64,000 nucleotides of DNA from contig JAADJZ010000017.1 in NCBI GenBank assembly GCA_011032825.1, forward strand, positions 620,001 to 684,000. Reading direction: 5' to 3'. The notes under the pieces are model-generated. The model was not told the origin of the DNA. It ran no database searches and saw only the letters and a program-made list of their open reading frames with translations. Position numbers and translations under genes: made by a program. Below, one piece after another: positions 11,246 through 25,136 of the stretch. Origin of the DNA: Massariosphaeria phaeospora (taxonomy: Eukaryota; Ascomycota; Dothideomycetes; Pleosporales). How positions within the stretch are numbered: position 1 is the stretch's first letter; the number at the start of each line of letters is the position of its first letter.

Positions 11246-14200
11246 GAGTCTGCCTGTCTTATCTGTTGGCTATCCTCGGGTACGGAGTAGTTGGATCAGA
11301 CTCTTACGGAACCAGAATCTCCAGAACCAAAGAGGTGAATCCGCGCGCCTCCAAAAGGAGTATCTAACGCCGCAATATAACTATAGAAAGCTACAATCCT
11401 ATACCTATACAGCGGTTACTTGACTCTGCAAGATATAATATAAAAACTACGTAGTAAATGGGGCTTTAGTTATAGAGTTAGGTAGTATAACGTGTTCAGC
11501 CGAGATCCCGTTTCCGAAAGAGATCGGAGCACCTTTCTGCTGTGATGCAGTTTTTTCTTTGCAAACCCAACATTTGATTGCGGACGCGCCGACGCTCAGC
11601 GCGCATAGCATACGCAGTACATACAACGTTGCTAAACCACCGCAATCATCCATACAAGGCCTATGAACCCGTCTATCCATCCATCCATCGACATACCCAC
11701 CCCACCCACCTCCATCCTGCCCACTCAGCCTCGCTCAGCCCTACCACCCCAACCTCTCTCCCCAACAAACCGCCCGCCGGCGCAATCCTCCCGCCTCGCA
11801 CGGAGCCACTCCAATCCGCGATCCGCGATCCGCGATCCCCGACCCCCGACCAAACTTCGCATTTTTCTGTTCGGGTTCGCCTATCTGCTCGGGTCGTTCG
11901 CGTTCGCATTCGCAAGGTAAGGCAAGGCGCACTTGCTGGGCTCCGCCCACTCACTCACTCACAATTGCCCAACTAGTAACTACCACCGGTGCGGTGCGGT
12001 TCCGTGCCGTGGTACGGGCGGCATCTGTATGTATGTATATATGTACAATTGTTATGTACAATTAACTGCACATACACAGATAACTCAATTTGTCCCGCAC
12101 GAGAAAAGAACAAATCGGCCCTGAGCTACGCCTTGCGCTCGGGCGCCCGAATCGCATCGGCGTATCGCACATCGCGTGGCAACGCATCGGAATCCGTGCG
12201 TGGGTGTTTAAACTTCGATTGTTGACTTTCGGGCGCGGCATCAGGGATGAGAGGGGAGCGGAGCGGAGCAGATATCAAGGACAGGAAGTATACTCCGTGT
12301 ATGGGATGAAGTTGGTGGTAGCGGTCGGTCGGCCGGCCGGCCCGCTGTCGACCGTTGACCGTCGGGCGAGAGTTAGATTGTCTCGATACTGGTGTGTGCG
12401 TGTGCAGCCCTGTGCTGTATAAATACACGTATCCGTAGGGGCGGGCCGTTGGGGTGGAGTGGAGTGGTGTTACAGAGCGTGAAAAAGACGTTTAGATAAG
12501 GGCTTTAGTATTCTGTATCGGGGACGGTTGCTCTATTCAGTTCATTTCCGAGAGAACTCTGAAGCGAAGCGAAGTGAATGTAACGGAGACTTTTTCGTTT
12601 TGTGGGCCGTAGGATGCTGTAGCGGTGGAGATGGGTAGGTAGTCTGTCGTTCGGAGCTTGCAGGATTGCAGTTGTTTCTGAGGCGTTGGCCGAGAGATGT
12701 ATGGGGGTTTATTTCCGAGTAGTTGGCTGGTATGGACGTATAGCTAATTGTGCGAAGGGGTTGGTTTGGTTCTATCTAGTCAGTGACTGACAGGGATATG
12801 GTGGATTGGAGTGGGTAGGTAAGTGTGGGGATACTCATAATGGCTTTGTGGTGATAGCAGGATGGGTAGGTAGGTACTAGTGTGGTGTAATTGGATAGAA
12901 ACATGCTATTAGGTGATGTTATAGGGGCTGCTTGTCCGACGGAGAGCTTCCAACACGTGAGCCAATTACTAAAGGGCGACTCACGTGTCGATAATAGATA
13001 TTCTAGACATCATACTCTCATGCGACGAAAGAGGTTTGCTGCATGACTGTCCGAGTGACCAGCTGAATAAGTTGGTAGATGCAATGCATCATTGCTGATG
13101 CCAAGTCTAGGGCGAGATGAGTGTTCGTCCAGGACTGGGGGATAGGAAGATTGCTGCTGAAGACGCCTAGAACTGCTGGGCATGCGGTGTAGCTGAGGCC
13201 TGAGGCACGGTGGTTGGTTCAGGGGCTTGCTCTTAAAGTTGTTGGTTCAATTGAGATGTGGCGGGTTTGTTGAGCGTGTGTAGATGCCAACGGTGTGTCT
13301 CTGATGTGCAATGATAGGTAGCTGTTGTCTGAGGACTAGGAATCGGAGATGAACGAGTGCCGCGGCACACTTGCAAATGCACATTACTGATTCCGCGAGG
13401 GTCTCCAGTCGATTCGGCAGATATATGTGAGTAGGATGGAGCGCAAACTCGAGTTGTCTGATTCTCGATGGAAACCGACCTGACGAGGTTGAGAAAAGGA
13501 CCTGTTCCCCGACATTGTATGCACCAGAACATTTGGCTGACTGTTTCTAAGACCATTATGGTGAAGTCAGGTGACTAGCAGCCACTGCATGTAGCTGCAC
13601 GCTGCTGCAGTCGTCAAGAAAGAAAGGCTGATTTCCCATCGCCCCCAAAAAGCCGTCACCTGTGGCATGCAAAGCATACTGCGGCTCAGTGCCTTCACCC
13701 CAATCTCATCTATAATTGCTTGCCACGCCGCAAATACCGAGTTTACATCTACACTGATTCCGTTCCATACGTATCGAAACGCGCAGTACCCTGAGAGGAA
13801 AGCTGGGATATTGGCGTCTGTGTTGGATACATAGCTCTCCAACGCCGCATCGGCGGTTACAGATCCCAGCAAGTAGTGGCCGTGTCGACACCGTTGGCGC
13901 TTGAATCGGGGGCGCAGATGGGATCGCTGTGCTACGCCGTGCGACGTGTATTTGTATCTGAGGCTGCTGAGCGGTATACGGTGTGAAACAGAATCGAAAG
14001 GAGAAACGGTGAGTAACGCTGCGGTCCTTGTTGGTGGAGAGCGCCGTTGATCTACTTAGCCGTGGATAAAGAAAGCTGGGGAATGCAAGGCTGCGGCGAA
14101 GACCCTTTGATTATGCAGCTTATGGCTTAGCCGAGGCGTGCCATTGGTTGGTATGTCAATCATATCGTAGCTGACAGGAGGCGAAGCAGAAAGTGAATTG

Positions 14201-17200
14201 AGACGTCAAGCGCCCCTCAACAGTGCTCCATTTTAGTAACACTCCGCAAACGGTAAACGGGGAGGTCGGTGAATAATGAGAACAACACTCCGATGTGTGT
14301 CTCTTTGGGGGATAGTGCATCGAGTAGGAGCGGAGTTTAGCGGTCGGAGTTAAGGTTAGAGAATCTACTTCATCATGAGGTCGTCTCTCTTAAGGTGTTT
14401 TGACAGGAAGCAAAATAACACTGGTCCCTAGCGAAGATTGAGCTAGATTTTTCTTGGATGCAGAGTTCGTGCGGAAACTCTCGCGTTCCCTACGGAATAG
14501 AGTGGGTGGTAGTGGGAACGGGATTGGGTCCCCTCCCGTCCCGCTGACCATTTGCTTTGCCTTGGATAGTTACGGAACGATGGGTCATGTCTAGCGTTGC
14601 GGGGGTAAGACCAATGAAAGGGCAGAAGGGCTAATTGTAAGATTATAAGCAAGGCTTCGAATTAACAATCCAGACCGTTGGTACTAGAGGCAGTGGCTGC
14701 GGAGGAGACTCCGGAGTATACTACCGGCCGCAATGATGGGCCTGTATCGTGCGAAGAGAGTTGGCTGAAGACTACTTTGTGCGCCATGGAATGACACTGC
14801 ATGAAAGGAGTCGGGGTCCAGGAGGCGCGTGAACATTCGGTGAGGGCATCGCGGAGGTGTTCACAAATCATCGGTCGATCCGATTTCTGGCTTCCGCTCT
14901 GACGAGGCGGATTTTGAGCCCAGGCGATCTAACCACCTCTCGTATGTTGCCGTGTTTTTCACTAGGGTCTGTGAGTACAGTACATTCTGTGCCCGAACGC
15001 AAACAATTGAGACGTAGATAGTTCAGCTGCGGTACTCCGTAATGGTGTTGAGACTCATCGGTGAGACTTGGCCTGCTGTTCATCTGAGCCTCGGTCATTC
15101 TATCATTTATTAGCCTTGTGAGGCGTCGCGGAAACTTGCACCCACATCTTGTCTGCCGACTCGTACATATGAAATTCCGAAACACCAACTACACAGGTGG
15201 GGAGGATCGGTGTCGGTAGGCCCTAGGGTGCTAGCCTGACTTCTGAGGACGGCAGCCGCTGGGCCAAGACTCAACTGCGGGCATCGGGAGTACAGGCAAC
15301 CGACATCGCCATAGGGCTGCCTGTGTAACAGCTGGTCGGGTCCGGTGTCGTTCACAACGGGCCTCTCGCACGCGAGCCGAGCCCCTGAGCGGAAACGGGA
15401 GACCGGGTGGCCGAGCGCACGAGGACCCGAGAGAATTCGTCCTGGGCCAAGAGCGGAATGTCATGAAGCACAAGAACTCGGTAATTCGCTAATAACAGAA
15501 AGGACGTGTACGGAGTACTTCCAAGGCTTTCGTATGCTTTGGTGGGGCTCGATTCGCATCATTCTGTATTGCTGAACCTGGGCACACCCATTGATTTGAA
15601 TTGAAGAGCAAGTGTGCCCGTAAAGCTTAAGCGGCAGTCAGACTGATTAGGGCGAGGCTGTGTCGAAGCATAGCAATCTTGTAAATTGCGTGTGTGGCTA
15701 GAGGGGTCCGGTCAGACTTTGTTGGGGGTGGAGAGAAGGTTTCGCGAGGTGTTGAGGCCGCTGAGGTGAGCTGTTTCGTTGCCGCTCGCCGTTGATTGGC
15801 TCGTTTGCGCACCCCATGATCCACAGCCCTGTCGTATTAGAGAGGAGCAGTAAAATACCTCGCGCGAAGCCACGCGTCTTGGAGGATGCCGTTCAAAGTG
15901 ATTGTCGGATGGATTCAGGAGCTCGTGGCTGGTGTTGGTTCACCCTTCGTGTTTCGTACTAGGTGGTACAACTTCTGTACGGAGAGCCCTAGCTTTGAGT
16001 ACATGGGCAATTCTAGCGACCTCTTTGAAACTATAGAGAATCTACATTGTGCAACAAAAAAGTATCTGACCTCTATTACAAATAATATAGATAGAAGATG
16101 ATGCGAAATGAGTCAGAATGACTGCCCGTCTACCGCTACTTCTCTGCTTTCTGGATTAACTAACGACCTAGTCATCGTGGATATCGACAACTCGGAGAGA
16201 AACCAGGGCAGTGATAGTTTCCATTTGGAAAGGTGGACAACTCAATTTCCCTTCTTTCTGATCGCGGAGATATCCCTTTGCGGGTGCATGCAGACGAAGA
16301 AGCAAATGCACGATCTTTCTAGATGCAGCTAAGCTGCTCGCAAACAAATCATATATGGATGCAGTGCAGGACTCGACAAGAAAGACGGCTCCCTTATCAA
16401 GCGCTGTTGCGTGGGGCAGAGCTGCGAGACGGTCATTCGTCCGAGAGCATATCTGAGTTTTTGATGGAATTTGAGTTCTATGTCAGCAATCGTCGTGCAA
16501 TGCCCCATATCCTCGGGTGTGTCTACATATAAGAATTAGCCCAAAGGAACTAATACCCTGCGATATGAGGGACATTGGCGGGTCGAGTTCGCTAGTTCGT
16601 AAGCCACCCCTCAGGAGGATACAAATATTCGCCGAAAACCGTCCGCTCTGGTAACACAGAGTGCAAGACACGTGGACTTTGCTGGTGTGGTCGAAAGTAT
16701 ACGGTCAGCATACTCAATCCCGCGTTATAATTGCCAAGCTAGGAAAATACTGATCTGGATAATGTGGTTGCGACTGTTCAGCCACGTCTCTTCGTTGCTG
16801 ACAGGCGCGTTTGTATCTAGCTGCTGACGTTACACGCGAGATATAAGCTTCGTGGCCCAGCTAGGTAGTTTGATTACTTCGTTCGTTAAGAGGAAGCATA
16901 ATGCGAAAAGGACGCCGGATTCTAGAAGGTAATACGTGGGGTCCGTGTACGACCGATACCCCATACTCGCAACTTATGCCGAAGGCGTGTTCTCAGCCCC
17001 ATTACCTGACGACGATTTGGACGGAGCGTCCGCAGTAAAGGCAATGGTCTGGCAAAATAAGCCTCGTCGTACAATCAGTAATTTAAGGATGCGTCCACTC
17101 TGAGGGGCGCTTGCTGTGATGTGCAGGGAGAGCCCACATTCAGCCAACAGGCGTACGCGTGAGGTTGAGTCACGATAGGACCATTGCTGCTTTAGGAACA

Positions 17201-18697
17201 GGCGGTGCGCGTGCCAGCAGTACGTACAGAATCCGCGACTTCTGGGTATTTGGGCAAGATTGACAGAGAATTTGGAGACAGCAGGCGCGGGTTACCTATT
17301 TGATGAGGTGGGAAAATCATGGAACTCTGAACCTAGCCTATTCCTATGCAGCACCATTGATAAGCAGCTTGAAGAGCATAGACGGGGATGACTTACGAAC
17401 AATCGATACTCGCATCTGCCGCATGGTGCAAGCTGCTGCTCATGGCGCACAATAGAGTAATATACACCGCGTTGTCAGCGGCCCTGCCTGCATGGGAATG
17501 CCCTAAGGCTGGCATCGAAACCTATAGCTGGCGCATTTCGCCTCGATCCACATCTCACATTCGCAGACGCCAGCGTACTGTCCACAGTGTGGTGGTGTGG
17601 AGAGAATCAGGGCGGGCCGGTCGGTCTGCGAGTCGGAAACGATCCGCTGTCCTCGGGCGTTCGGCCTTTGCACGGAACGAAGACCAGAATCAGACGTCAG
17701 GATGGTGGTATAAAGACGCCCTGAGCTATTTTCTTCAATCCTGTGACAACAGTCCAGGGCTGTTGAGGTGGGCGATAGCTAATACGCGGAAAGGCGTCGG
17801 CCGAGGGGTCGTGATAACTGGAAATGGGCTAGGATAACGTTATTAGTGAGAATGACGATGCGGATCAGGGCACGGCGGATGCCACATGCGGTGCCTGGCT
17901 GGATTGCACTCTGTGTTGTCGCGTTTCTTGCGCGACTTCGTCCGAGTCTTGACTCTTGAGTCTGCGAGGGTGTCCGACCGGCTTTGGAGAGGGCCCGACA
18001 TCCGAGAACGCGACATGTCCACCTCCGCACCTCATGGCTTTCGCTTCCACGGTTGCAGCCAGCTCCCGCGCTTTCGCCTTTGGCTTTTCGAGCGTACATC
18101 TACAATCGCAAATATTCGAGGCTCTGGCAGCCCGGTTGCCTGACCTGGCCGAGTCCCTCGCCCCCTTCCCCCCCCCGAAGGCACATGCCCGGGGCGCGCA
18201 TTTCCACGCCGCGCTTTGTCACTGCCTCCTCCCGGGCGACTGATGGAGGAGCCCAGTGTCCTCGTAAGGTTGGCGCAGCACGCCAATGCTAGTCCCTACC
18301 TAGTCCCCTGTCTGCGGCCGAATGTAATCCAACAGCCCCGACCGATGATGTGTGGCCGCCGAGGGCGCCGCACGGGAGCTTTAGCCCGGAGCTCCATTGT
18401 TACGTTTTTAATACGGCACTGTTGCCCGTACCTGGACCACCGTTAAGGCCGAAGGTCCGTTTGAGCTGTTCTGACGTGAAGAGATATAATGCCTTGGTCC
18501 CACTCATGCCACACGCCCTTTCTTAGGATCGAAATTCACCTGTTTCACAAATCACGAACCACAAACCACAAACCATACCCCAGACACCCAGCTGATGTTC
18601 TCGTCTTCTCTCCAACTATACACCACCTGCACATACTGAGGACCACTACATACCGGGCTCTGATTGGCTCTAAGCTTTCATAGCTCCCCTTCCATTC

Positions 18698-19758
18698 ATG
18701 ACTTCACAAAGATCAAGTTCAATGGAGGAGGCTTCGCAAGACAACATCAGAAAGCGGGTCTGCAAAGCTTGCGATCGATGTCGTTTGAAAAAATCAAAAG
18801 TATGTTGAAGCATGACGCTCACCTAGTATCTGTATTGACGAGATGTAGTGTGACGGCTCGAGCCCTTGTAGTCGGTGCAAAGCGGACAATGCCATTTGTG
18901 TTTTCGGCGAAAGGAAAAAGTCCCAGGACAAAGTCCATCCTAAAGGGTAAGTCGCTTGTTCACTCGTTAGCTTGTGGGATGGTGGAGGCTGACTGGTACA
19001 GATATGTCGAGATGCTCGAGCAACAACAAACACAGCTCGTGGCGGGAGTCCGAGAATTGTACGCACGATTACTGAACGGACAAAGCTGGCCAGGGCCACC
19101 ATTGCGCGACGCCCCAGGCGGTCACCCACTTACCCACGACATTCTCGAGCGGCTTGACCTTCTACACTCAGGTAGCGAAAGCGGTAGCAACCACGAAGGG
19201 TTCGAGGAGGACACCGACCGGATGCAACAGAAGCTGTTGGAACAAGGGGCACCGTATACGCATAGGCGAAGGTCTATCAGTTCCGATTCTGACCACGGAC
19301 ACTCCCCTCCGCTATCATCGCATAGTCCACCGACAAAGAATATTATGTATATGGACCCAGTATTCGCACGCAACAATGGACCACCAACTCCACCAATGAA
19401 CAGTCCATTCCCCAGACAGAGCCAGATAGTGTCGCCCATCAAGCAGGAGGCACCAACCATGGTTTCGTATATCAAGCAGGAGACACCCATGGTTTCGTCA
19501 TCATTTATGAGCAATAGGGCACTCGACCCCTCAGCTCTAAAGGCCCCAGTGTGGACAGCGGAACCGATGATGATGGATGAACCGCTGGACTTTAGCACCA
19601 AGTCAATGTATCCTTTCGACAACTACGGCAACTTTGACTCGAGCCATATGATGCTCGACCCAATGGCACTCGGTCCTCCGATTGCCATGATGACGGACTG
19701 GAACGATCCCAACGACCTCGATTTTAACAGCTTCATCCAAAATCCTGTGGGCGTATGA
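18698..19758 (+). CDS. Zn2Cys6 binuclear-cluster transcription factor
   Basis: This is a fungal-specific DNA-binding regulator of 318 residues from exons 18698-18799, 18849-18946 and 19002-19758, with phases 0 and 2 joining correctly. The N-terminus carries the complete cluster C-x2-C-x6-C-x5-C-x2-C-x6-C at residues 25, 28, 35, 41, 44 and 51, within CKACDRCRLKKSKCDG and PCSRCKADNAICVF. The first intron cuts the cluster directly after LKKSK. A short coiled segment (YVEMLEQQQTQLVAGVRELY) follows and could be a dimerisation element. The rest is Ser/Pro/Met-rich with two near-identical IKQE repeats (SPIKQEAPTMVSYIKQETPMV). The ATG at 18698 is preferred to the in-frame one at 18722 because it comes first. 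I see no fungal_trans middle domain, so it belongs to the short class. The target genes are unknown. Confidence 0.88.
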
Positions 19759-20715
19759 TTGTTAGCTTCGCACACATCTTCTTTCGTGGGTCGGCGGAAC
19801 TCATCTAGCGTTCAAGCGTTTAAGCGTTTTGGGAAGAGATCGACATAAGGTTGCCGGATCGGCTTTTTAGCTTCGGCGTTAACGGGCATTTCAAATGGGC
19901 GTTTACGGTGTCTAGCATGGGCGGCGTTTTTCTTTGTTGGCGGCGGCATGGTGATAGCGCAAAATGGAGGCTTCACAATGACGTTGGGTGCACGCGGGGA
20001 GACCTGGCTGGATTCGGCGGTGATGGCAGACAGACGGTGACCCTGCGCGCTCTAGGTGATCGGTAATAGAGATCATGAAGAGATAGTGATTATGGATCAT
20101 TCCTTTTCGCTTTGCAGTTGTGTGCTTGATCGTGCAAGATTACCAATCGTGTTTGATCAGCCATGGTCCGTGCTTTTTCGAACGGAGGTTCCACCGCTCC
20201 GAGCCACCACTGCTCTCAGGTACTGCAGGTTCCGCCATCAATCCTGCGAACTCGCACTATAGGATCGAAGTATTGCGATTGCGGCCCGTGAGGACTTCAC
20301 GTGAACTATCGGCAACACGGAACAACTGTTCTGTACACGGATTGATCTTTAGGCTAATGAAACCAACAGCTGGCTAACTTGCGTCATTGTCCCACTTCAC
20401 GATACTCCACAAAGTCAACACACTGACATCTACTTTGACAACAGGTCTTAGGCATCAACTCTTACTCCGGGAACCTTGGAAACTCCAGCCGTAGACAAAC
20501 GCAGTCAGACTAAAGAGGTGAGTGACAACAGTTGGACAACCCCGCGCCTGCGTAATCCCTGCATCACGCTTCCCCGCAACTCGCGATGGCCTGGGAGGCT
20601 GCTGGGCCCATCGTACGATGCTCGATTCCACCCTGGTTCGGCTTTGCATGCTCGTACTGACACGTCGTTGTAGTTACGCTGCATCTAAGCACACCACTTC
20701 GCCAGTACAGCCACC
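19759..20715. other. Intergenic, no gene seen
   Basis: This is the 3' flank of the Zn2Cys6 gene and the promoter of the aldose epimerase gene. A pyrimidine-rich tract with GCCACC directly precedes the epimerase ATG. No other coding signal was found. Confidence 0.5.
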
Positions 20716-21750
20716 ATGAGCTCAAAGGCATTTACCTTCCTCCCATTGGGTGCTATCATCCAGGAATTCAACATCAAAGGAAAGAGCATCGTTCAGGGCT
20801 TCCCTACGGCGGAGCTTTACAAAAAGCACAATGCCCCGTTCTTCGGTGAGACTATCGGTCGCGTCGCCAATCGAGTGTCAAAGGCCAAAATCAATGACTT
20901 GAATGGCAAGTCTTACCAGCTGCCGGCGAATAACGGCCCGAACTCTCTGCACGGCGGCGATCTTGGGTGGGGAAAGAGAGAGTTCGAGGGCCCTTCCACT
21001 GTCGAACGCAATGGTAAAGAAGCTACGTTATTCAAATACACCAGCCCAGACGGAGAAGAGGGCTACCCCGGTACAGTTGAGGTTCGAGTTTGGTACGTGC
21101 AGGAGAAAGAGCAAGACAAGGAGGTGCTGCACATCGAGTATGAGGCAGAATTGGTAGGAGACGAGGTGCAGGAGACGGCGGTCAACATTACAAATCACAG
21201 GTAAGCATGGCATTAGTCAGTGAAAGAAGCTTGCTAAGACCGCTCCAGTTACTTCAACCTTAGCAATTCGCCATCTATCGCTGGCACGGAAGTCACCCTG
21301 ATCACGAACAAGTATCAGGTTGTCGACGACGGTGGTATTCCGAAGGGGCCTATTGAGGAGTACCCAGGTGTTACTCCGAATAAATCATTCACACTTGGCG
21401 AGAAGGAGCCTGATATCGACGATTGTTTCGTCGTCAACACCGACCCTGCCAGCGTCCCCATCGACACCCGATCATTGCCTCTTCAGAAAGTGGCATCCTT
21501 CTATCACCCTGACTCGAAGGTCCATCTGGAAATTTCCACCACTGAACCGGCATTTCAATATTACACTGGCAAGTACATTGACGTCCCGGCCGTAGGAGGT
21601 CTTCCAGCTCGCGGAGCGCGCTCGGGCTTCTGTGTTGAACCCAGTCGCTATGTCAACGCCATCAACATTCCCGAGTACAAGGCAATGATAGTACTGAAGA
21701 AAGGGGAGAAGTATGGAAGCAAGATTGTCTACCGTGGCTGGGCAGCGTAG
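20716..21750 (+). CDS. Aldose 1-epimerase (galactose mutarotase)
   Basis: The enzyme interconverts alpha and beta anomers of aldoses such as galactose and glucose, feeding the Leloir and related pathways in the cytosol. Exons 20716-21200 and 21249-21750 (intron GTAAGC..CTCCAG) give 328 residues, the normal length. Motifs match the family: GETIGRVANRVSKAK, NSLHGG (His79), NITNHSYFNL (His161, split by the intron), DIDDCFVV with the conserved Asp, and GFCVEPSRYVNAI carrying the probable catalytic Glu. There is no signal peptide, so this is an intracellular form. It is the second gene after the Zn2Cys6 factor on the same strand, about 960 bp away; co-regulation is possible but not shown. Confidence 0.93.
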
Positions 21751-24700
21751 GTAAACGTGTTGTTCCTTGTTATCTAGGCAAGCATACAGGGCGGTTTGCA
21801 AAGACCCTGTTCGACGACTTCCAATTCAACATTCGGGTTTTGAAAATAATACAGCTTCAAAAAGGACCTTGTCTCATGTCGTGCCCCATCCCAGTGCGCA
21901 GCTCTCCAAGGTTGATGAGAACGCGTCAGCTTTGTCTGGTGATTTTGAGGCTGGCCAGCTTCTGCCCAATAGCGGACCCTCCTACCCCTCCGTACAAAAC
22001 GCCGATGCCGGCTTCCGGGCGACGCGTTTATTCCCGACACCTCGGCGGTAGAAATCGCCGACCCGAGATTAACTTCTTACACCCGAAACTCCTCAAATCA
22101 GTCGTACCGAGCCTTGGTGACTGTATTTGGGTTTCTTTGCGGAGAAGGATCTTTACGAATTAGCATTGCTATCTCCGAGCAAGGCTGGAGGATTTCGTCG
22201 CTGTGCTAGTGGGCGGTGCTAACTCAGCCAGGGATATGTCTACGTCACGACTTTTCACACTTACTGGCATGTTTTTCGAACCGAATTGCGAACAACGTAA
22301 CGTTATCTCTTCCAAATCGATGTTACTGCCAAGCGAGCCGCGTTCATTTGGAAAACTTTGTCTGGATGCAGTACAAGTCATATCGGCAAGTTGTTCCGAG
22401 CAGTGTGGGTAGCCTGGCCTTGGTACGCTCGGCGAACTACGGCCAGCACGTGGATTTGACAGCACTCTTACCACAGTGGTACTTTCCAAAGAACTATGTG
22501 TCATCGCCAGTTAGGTGCATTGGCTACGACATCGCCAATGTAGAATCGCATTCCCTCAAGCTGGAACTCGGTTTCCGGTGCATGCAAAAAGGACAGGCCA
22601 GAAAGACCGAGGAAGCACCGGACAGGAAGCGATCTAGATCGGCTTGGAGTTGGTCCTCGACTTCATTCTATGAGGTTTGCTAGTAACGGTTATCTCGAAT
22701 ACGGCCCACAACAAACCACGGTAAGAACAGGCCAGCACAGTCCTCACGCCACTGTTGAAGATCAGTTGTGGCGTTGTGCTGCTATTCTGAAGGCTTCCAT
22801 GTGGATGGTATTCCAAAAGATATTGTTTCCGTATGCGATATCGCGCAGCTGGTTAGTGTGGGAACACTGTAGATGCAGTGGTTGATGGTCCAGATGGGAA
22901 GTGAACGTACGCAGAAAGGTGGTCAGCTAGAATTATAGCTTGCTATCGTTTGTAATGGTACGTTACTAACACCTCACTCGCACTCAATACGTCGTCTATG
23001 CTTACCAAACATGACAAAAGATCAGTAAACATTTCGACTTCAACAACCACAAACGTATCGAGAAACAGATCATTGGGGCTCACTACCAAGATAGATATAT
23101 GCTGGGACGCTATGTGTAATCATTCATCAGACACCACAGGGTGAACGAAGTATTACGCGCTGGTCTTCCAATAGCTTAGATAATCGCACCTTTTGGATGC
23201 AGACTGTACCACACCTGTGGTCTGAAAGCTAGGGTAAGTCTGTACTGCTCGACGATCATCACATAGCCGTCAGGCGCGAGTACTAGTATACCATTCAATC
23301 GCCAAAATGAGCGGACTAAGTATATCTCCGCTACTAACACCATTCCCTACGTCCGCACTCAAGCTTCCGATTCGCTCACTGTATTCAACGAACCATGGTC
23401 CTGACTGAAGCTCCAGAAAACGAACCACTCATTTTTCCCGAAAAGATAAAGATGAGGCTCCTCACCACGAGCTCGCAAACTATTTTCATTCGCTCACTCA
23501 CTGTATTGAGCAGTAGCTACCAAGACACAGCTTATTGTAATCAACATATCCACCACATCTCGAACCTTAGACCATGACCCCTGACGTCATACCTCCGTGC
23601 TCGACTTCCGCCCACCAACGTCCTGTCCTCCGCCCCACTCCACCCCCAATCATCCTCGGAGAAGCAAACCACGAAGAAATCATGTACCGCATGAGTCTGC
23701 ATAGGGAGCGGTCGGCTATGCGTCTAACCAACTGTGCTCCGGCAGTGCAGAGGGCCCTTGTCTCGCATCGTCTAATACTGTATAACGGGTTTGGAAACCA
23801 CACACAGATAGTGCGATGTTTATCTAGACGAGAGCGAGCTGCGATAGACTATCGCAGGTACGGTGCCATGCACGGCGTGTCTACCCGCGCGATCAGCACC
23901 CCTGGACTGCGCTCGCTTGCTTGCCTCGCGATCTTCACGGTGTCTACGTGCGTTCCCATCATAATCATGGCTTATGCATAGCGTATTGTGCGTAGCTTGT
24001 AGGACTGGAGATGAAATCGCCACCGCATACCGGCAGGCCAACGTCTACCCACCAAGCTTTTCCCTCCCGCGCCTCAAGCTTTCCCGGCACCTGCCCACTA
24101 CCGAAGCCGCATTGCAAATATGCACATACATGATCACGGCACATGCTCCATCAATCAAATCCCATGTGCGACCATACCTTCGCGTTTGCATCCGAGAATG
24201 CCATTGGCCGACGGGCGGCCATGCCGAACCTCTTTCACAAATCTGATAACACGTCAAGAGATGCCGCAGTATTTCCCTATCTATGTTAAGCTATCTATAC
24301 GTCGGTCGCGGGTGCCCTGTCTTGCCGTGTCGATCGGCTGCTTGTGGCATCCAGGGACGGCGGGTACGGGTACGGGACATGGTGGCAATCGCTGAATGCA
24401 GATTGGGGATTGCCATGCCAGCTCGGATCAGATCAGATTGCGGCAGCTGGTAGTGGACGTCAGTTAAATCTACCACTCAGCTCACGCTGAAAACAAATGA
24501 AGCTCTCCGCAGCAAATTCGAGCTTTGCGAAAACTTTCTCTGTACTGGATTAGGCGGCATGTGGGATTGCAGAAATATTCCAAATCAGGCAAGCTATGTG
24601 AAGTTCTGCGAAGTCGCATACAACATATCTATGACGTATAATCACCCCCACGTATTTGAGCTCCTATCCAGAGCTTCCGTCAACGGCGCGCCGAACGCCC

Positions 24701-25136
24701 TGGCTACCTCCAGTGGGTTTAACGTTAATGCTCCTTGCGAGCAGCGGCCGCAGCGCGCTCTTCTGCTGAAAAATCCAAGGTCCTGGAAATGATTTCTGAA
24801 TGCGCACGTAATATGAGGTCCCGGAAATGATTTCTGGACGCGCATGTAATTCCATATGCGCAGATGAAAATCATCTCCGGGACCTCAGGTTGCATCTTCA
24901 AAAAATAATCGTGTCTGGCGGAAATCACATCCTGGTCGTTTGATTTGTTGTTGGTGTATAGACTTACGAGGAAGACTTTACTAGTAGTAGTAGCCGCGAG
25001 TATATCGTGGTCACGCAGAATATAAAGTCTTTGTAGCGTTGATTATATTACATACGTAAGAAAATAAACACGGCATTAGAGTCCACCTGTAGCTGGGTCG
25101 ATGTGTTCCCTTCTAACAAACATGTCCTGTCGCCCC
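21751..25136. other. 3.4-kb gene-poor stretch
   Basis: No gene could be supported. An ATG-initiated frame at 23574-23981 (135 codons) ends in a hydrophobic stretch, and a frame around 22216-22683 has protein-like composition, but neither has motifs I recognise. A repeat-derived hairpin lies at 24778-24885. TAGTAG trinucleotides occur near 24983. Confidence 0.4.
24778..24885. repeat. 38-bp direct repeat pair plus inverted third copy
   Basis: Two tandem 38-bp units (24778-24815 and 24816-24853) begin AGGTCC(T/C)GGAAATGATTTC and share a GCGCA(C/T)GTAAT segment. A third, diverged copy follows in reverse orientation (about 24854-24885, ending CTCCGGGACCT). Units two and three could fold into a hairpin with almost no loop. 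No coding role is visible. Confidence 0.75.

Larger units (their letters stand above)
9964..18697. other. 8.7-kb gene-poor stretch
   Basis: I could not support any gene here. The first few hundred bases are probably the phosphatase 3' UTR. Simple repeats include a GGAATT-type tract (10804-10844), an ACCT tract (11138-11160) and a CAGTT/CAGCT array (11191-11245). Short open frames exist on both strands (for example 17388-17837, 149 codons), but none has a recognisable motif or splice structure. No tRNA-like B box with a pairing stem was found; GTTCGAGTC at 11240 lacks one. The last 200 bp should contain the promoter of the Zn2Cys6 gene. Confidence 0.45.

Noticed and set aside
17388..17837. 149-codon ATG-initiated frame
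   Set aside because: It has no recognisable motif and low-information composition, and lies alone in a gene-poor block; left unannotated.
23574..23981. 135-codon frame with a hydrophobic C-terminus
   Set aside because: A terminal hydrophobic stretch alone is weak evidence, and no homology or intron signals were seen.
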